Shown here: one piece after another, positions 39,830 through 39,876 of the stretch
Layout: each line of letters starts with the position of its first letter
Numbering within the stretch: the stretch's first letter is position 1
DNA from: DAOTKC01 sp035449045
Lineage (GTDB): Bacteria; Bacillota; Clostridia; Christensenellales; CAG-917
Assembly (NCBI GenBank): GCA_035449045.1
Contig: DAOTKC010000012.1
Location: forward strand, 1-39,876
Length of the DNA stretch: 39,876 nucleotides
Direction of reading: 5' to 3'
Notes under the pieces: model-generated
Databases searched by the model: none
Seen by the model: the letters and a program-made list of their open reading frames with translations, nothing else
What the model was told of the DNA's origin: nothing
Program-made: the position numbers and the translations under genes

Positions 39830-39876
39830 CAACGAGCGCAAGCCGTTGGTTACATAAACCACACGCTAAGCGTGTG
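39830..39876. repeat. Two adjacent palindromes at the right edge
   Basis: CCAACG and CGTTGG form a stem around GCGCAAGC-like bases (about 39830-39850). The last 17 bases, CACACGCTAAGCGTGTG (39860-39876), are a perfect palindrome with a TAA centre. They could be the start of a palindromic repeat cluster that continues beyond the window. Confidence 0.5.

Overview
The window looks like a chromosomal segment of a low-to-mid GC Bacillota, probably an uncultured member of the Clostridia. The evidence is the ctsR-mcsA-mcsB-clpC stress operon, the ANTAR regulator beside glnA, glutamine synthetase type III, AsnA-type asparagine synthetase, an ECF riboflavin S component behind an FMN riboswitch, and consensus sigma-A promoters. 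Most genes are of balanced base composition. Two stretches are clearly more AT-rich and look acquired or decaying: the left edge (1 to about 3650) and the middle (about 18540 to 20640).

Layout. (1) 1-3370: the 3' part of a type III-like restriction-modification locus (Mod C-terminus, then Res). (2) 3834-14860, minus strand: a long run glnA - ANTAR regulator - carA - carB::dapF fusion - guaA - pyrG - nadE, ended by a terminator at 3705-3743. (3) 15283-18394, plus strand and divergent from it: asnA - glnN (GSIII). Together (2) and (3) gather seven ammonia- or glutamine-consuming activities around one 420-bp control region. (4) 18395-20640: AT-rich region with tRNA T-arm-like repeats, a miniature SMC-like ATPase and a frameshifted small gene. 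(5) 20687-20775: tRNA-Ser(UGA), minus strand. (6) 21148-26190: SHOCT membrane protein, a minus-strand membrane protein, nadD::yqeK fusion - rsfS - small unknown protein - pyrimidine-nucleoside phosphorylase. (7) 26187-28580, minus strand: FMN riboswitch - ribU::tsaE fusion - tsaB - rimI. (8) 28891-32517: alpha/beta hydrolase - membrane-anchored MurF - Ddl. (9) 32648-34656, minus strand: icd and an Ig-like membrane protein. (10) 35029-39774: ctsR - short mcsA - a 36-codon ORF - mcsB - clpC.

The most interesting signal is in the glnA/asnA intergenic region. Each of the two divergent consensus promoters is followed at once by a small hairpin with a six-base loop that has A at position 1 and G at position 4 (AAAGGC and AAGGGC). 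In each case the hairpin uses up the 5' arm of a strong terminator-type hairpin. The A1/G4 hexaloop is the known recognition signature of ANTAR antiterminators, and an ANTAR protein is encoded in the glnA operon. I infer paired ANTAR attenuators that switch a whole nitrogen-assimilation cluster. They are unusual in showing only one recognisable hexaloop hairpin each instead of two, and in being read by a protein whose receiver domain has lost its phosphorylation site. Other items worth a second look are three gene fusions (carB::dapF, ribU::tsaE, nadD::yqeK), a tightly coupled 36-codon ORF between mcsA and mcsB, and an SMC head that lacks its coiled coil and signature motif.
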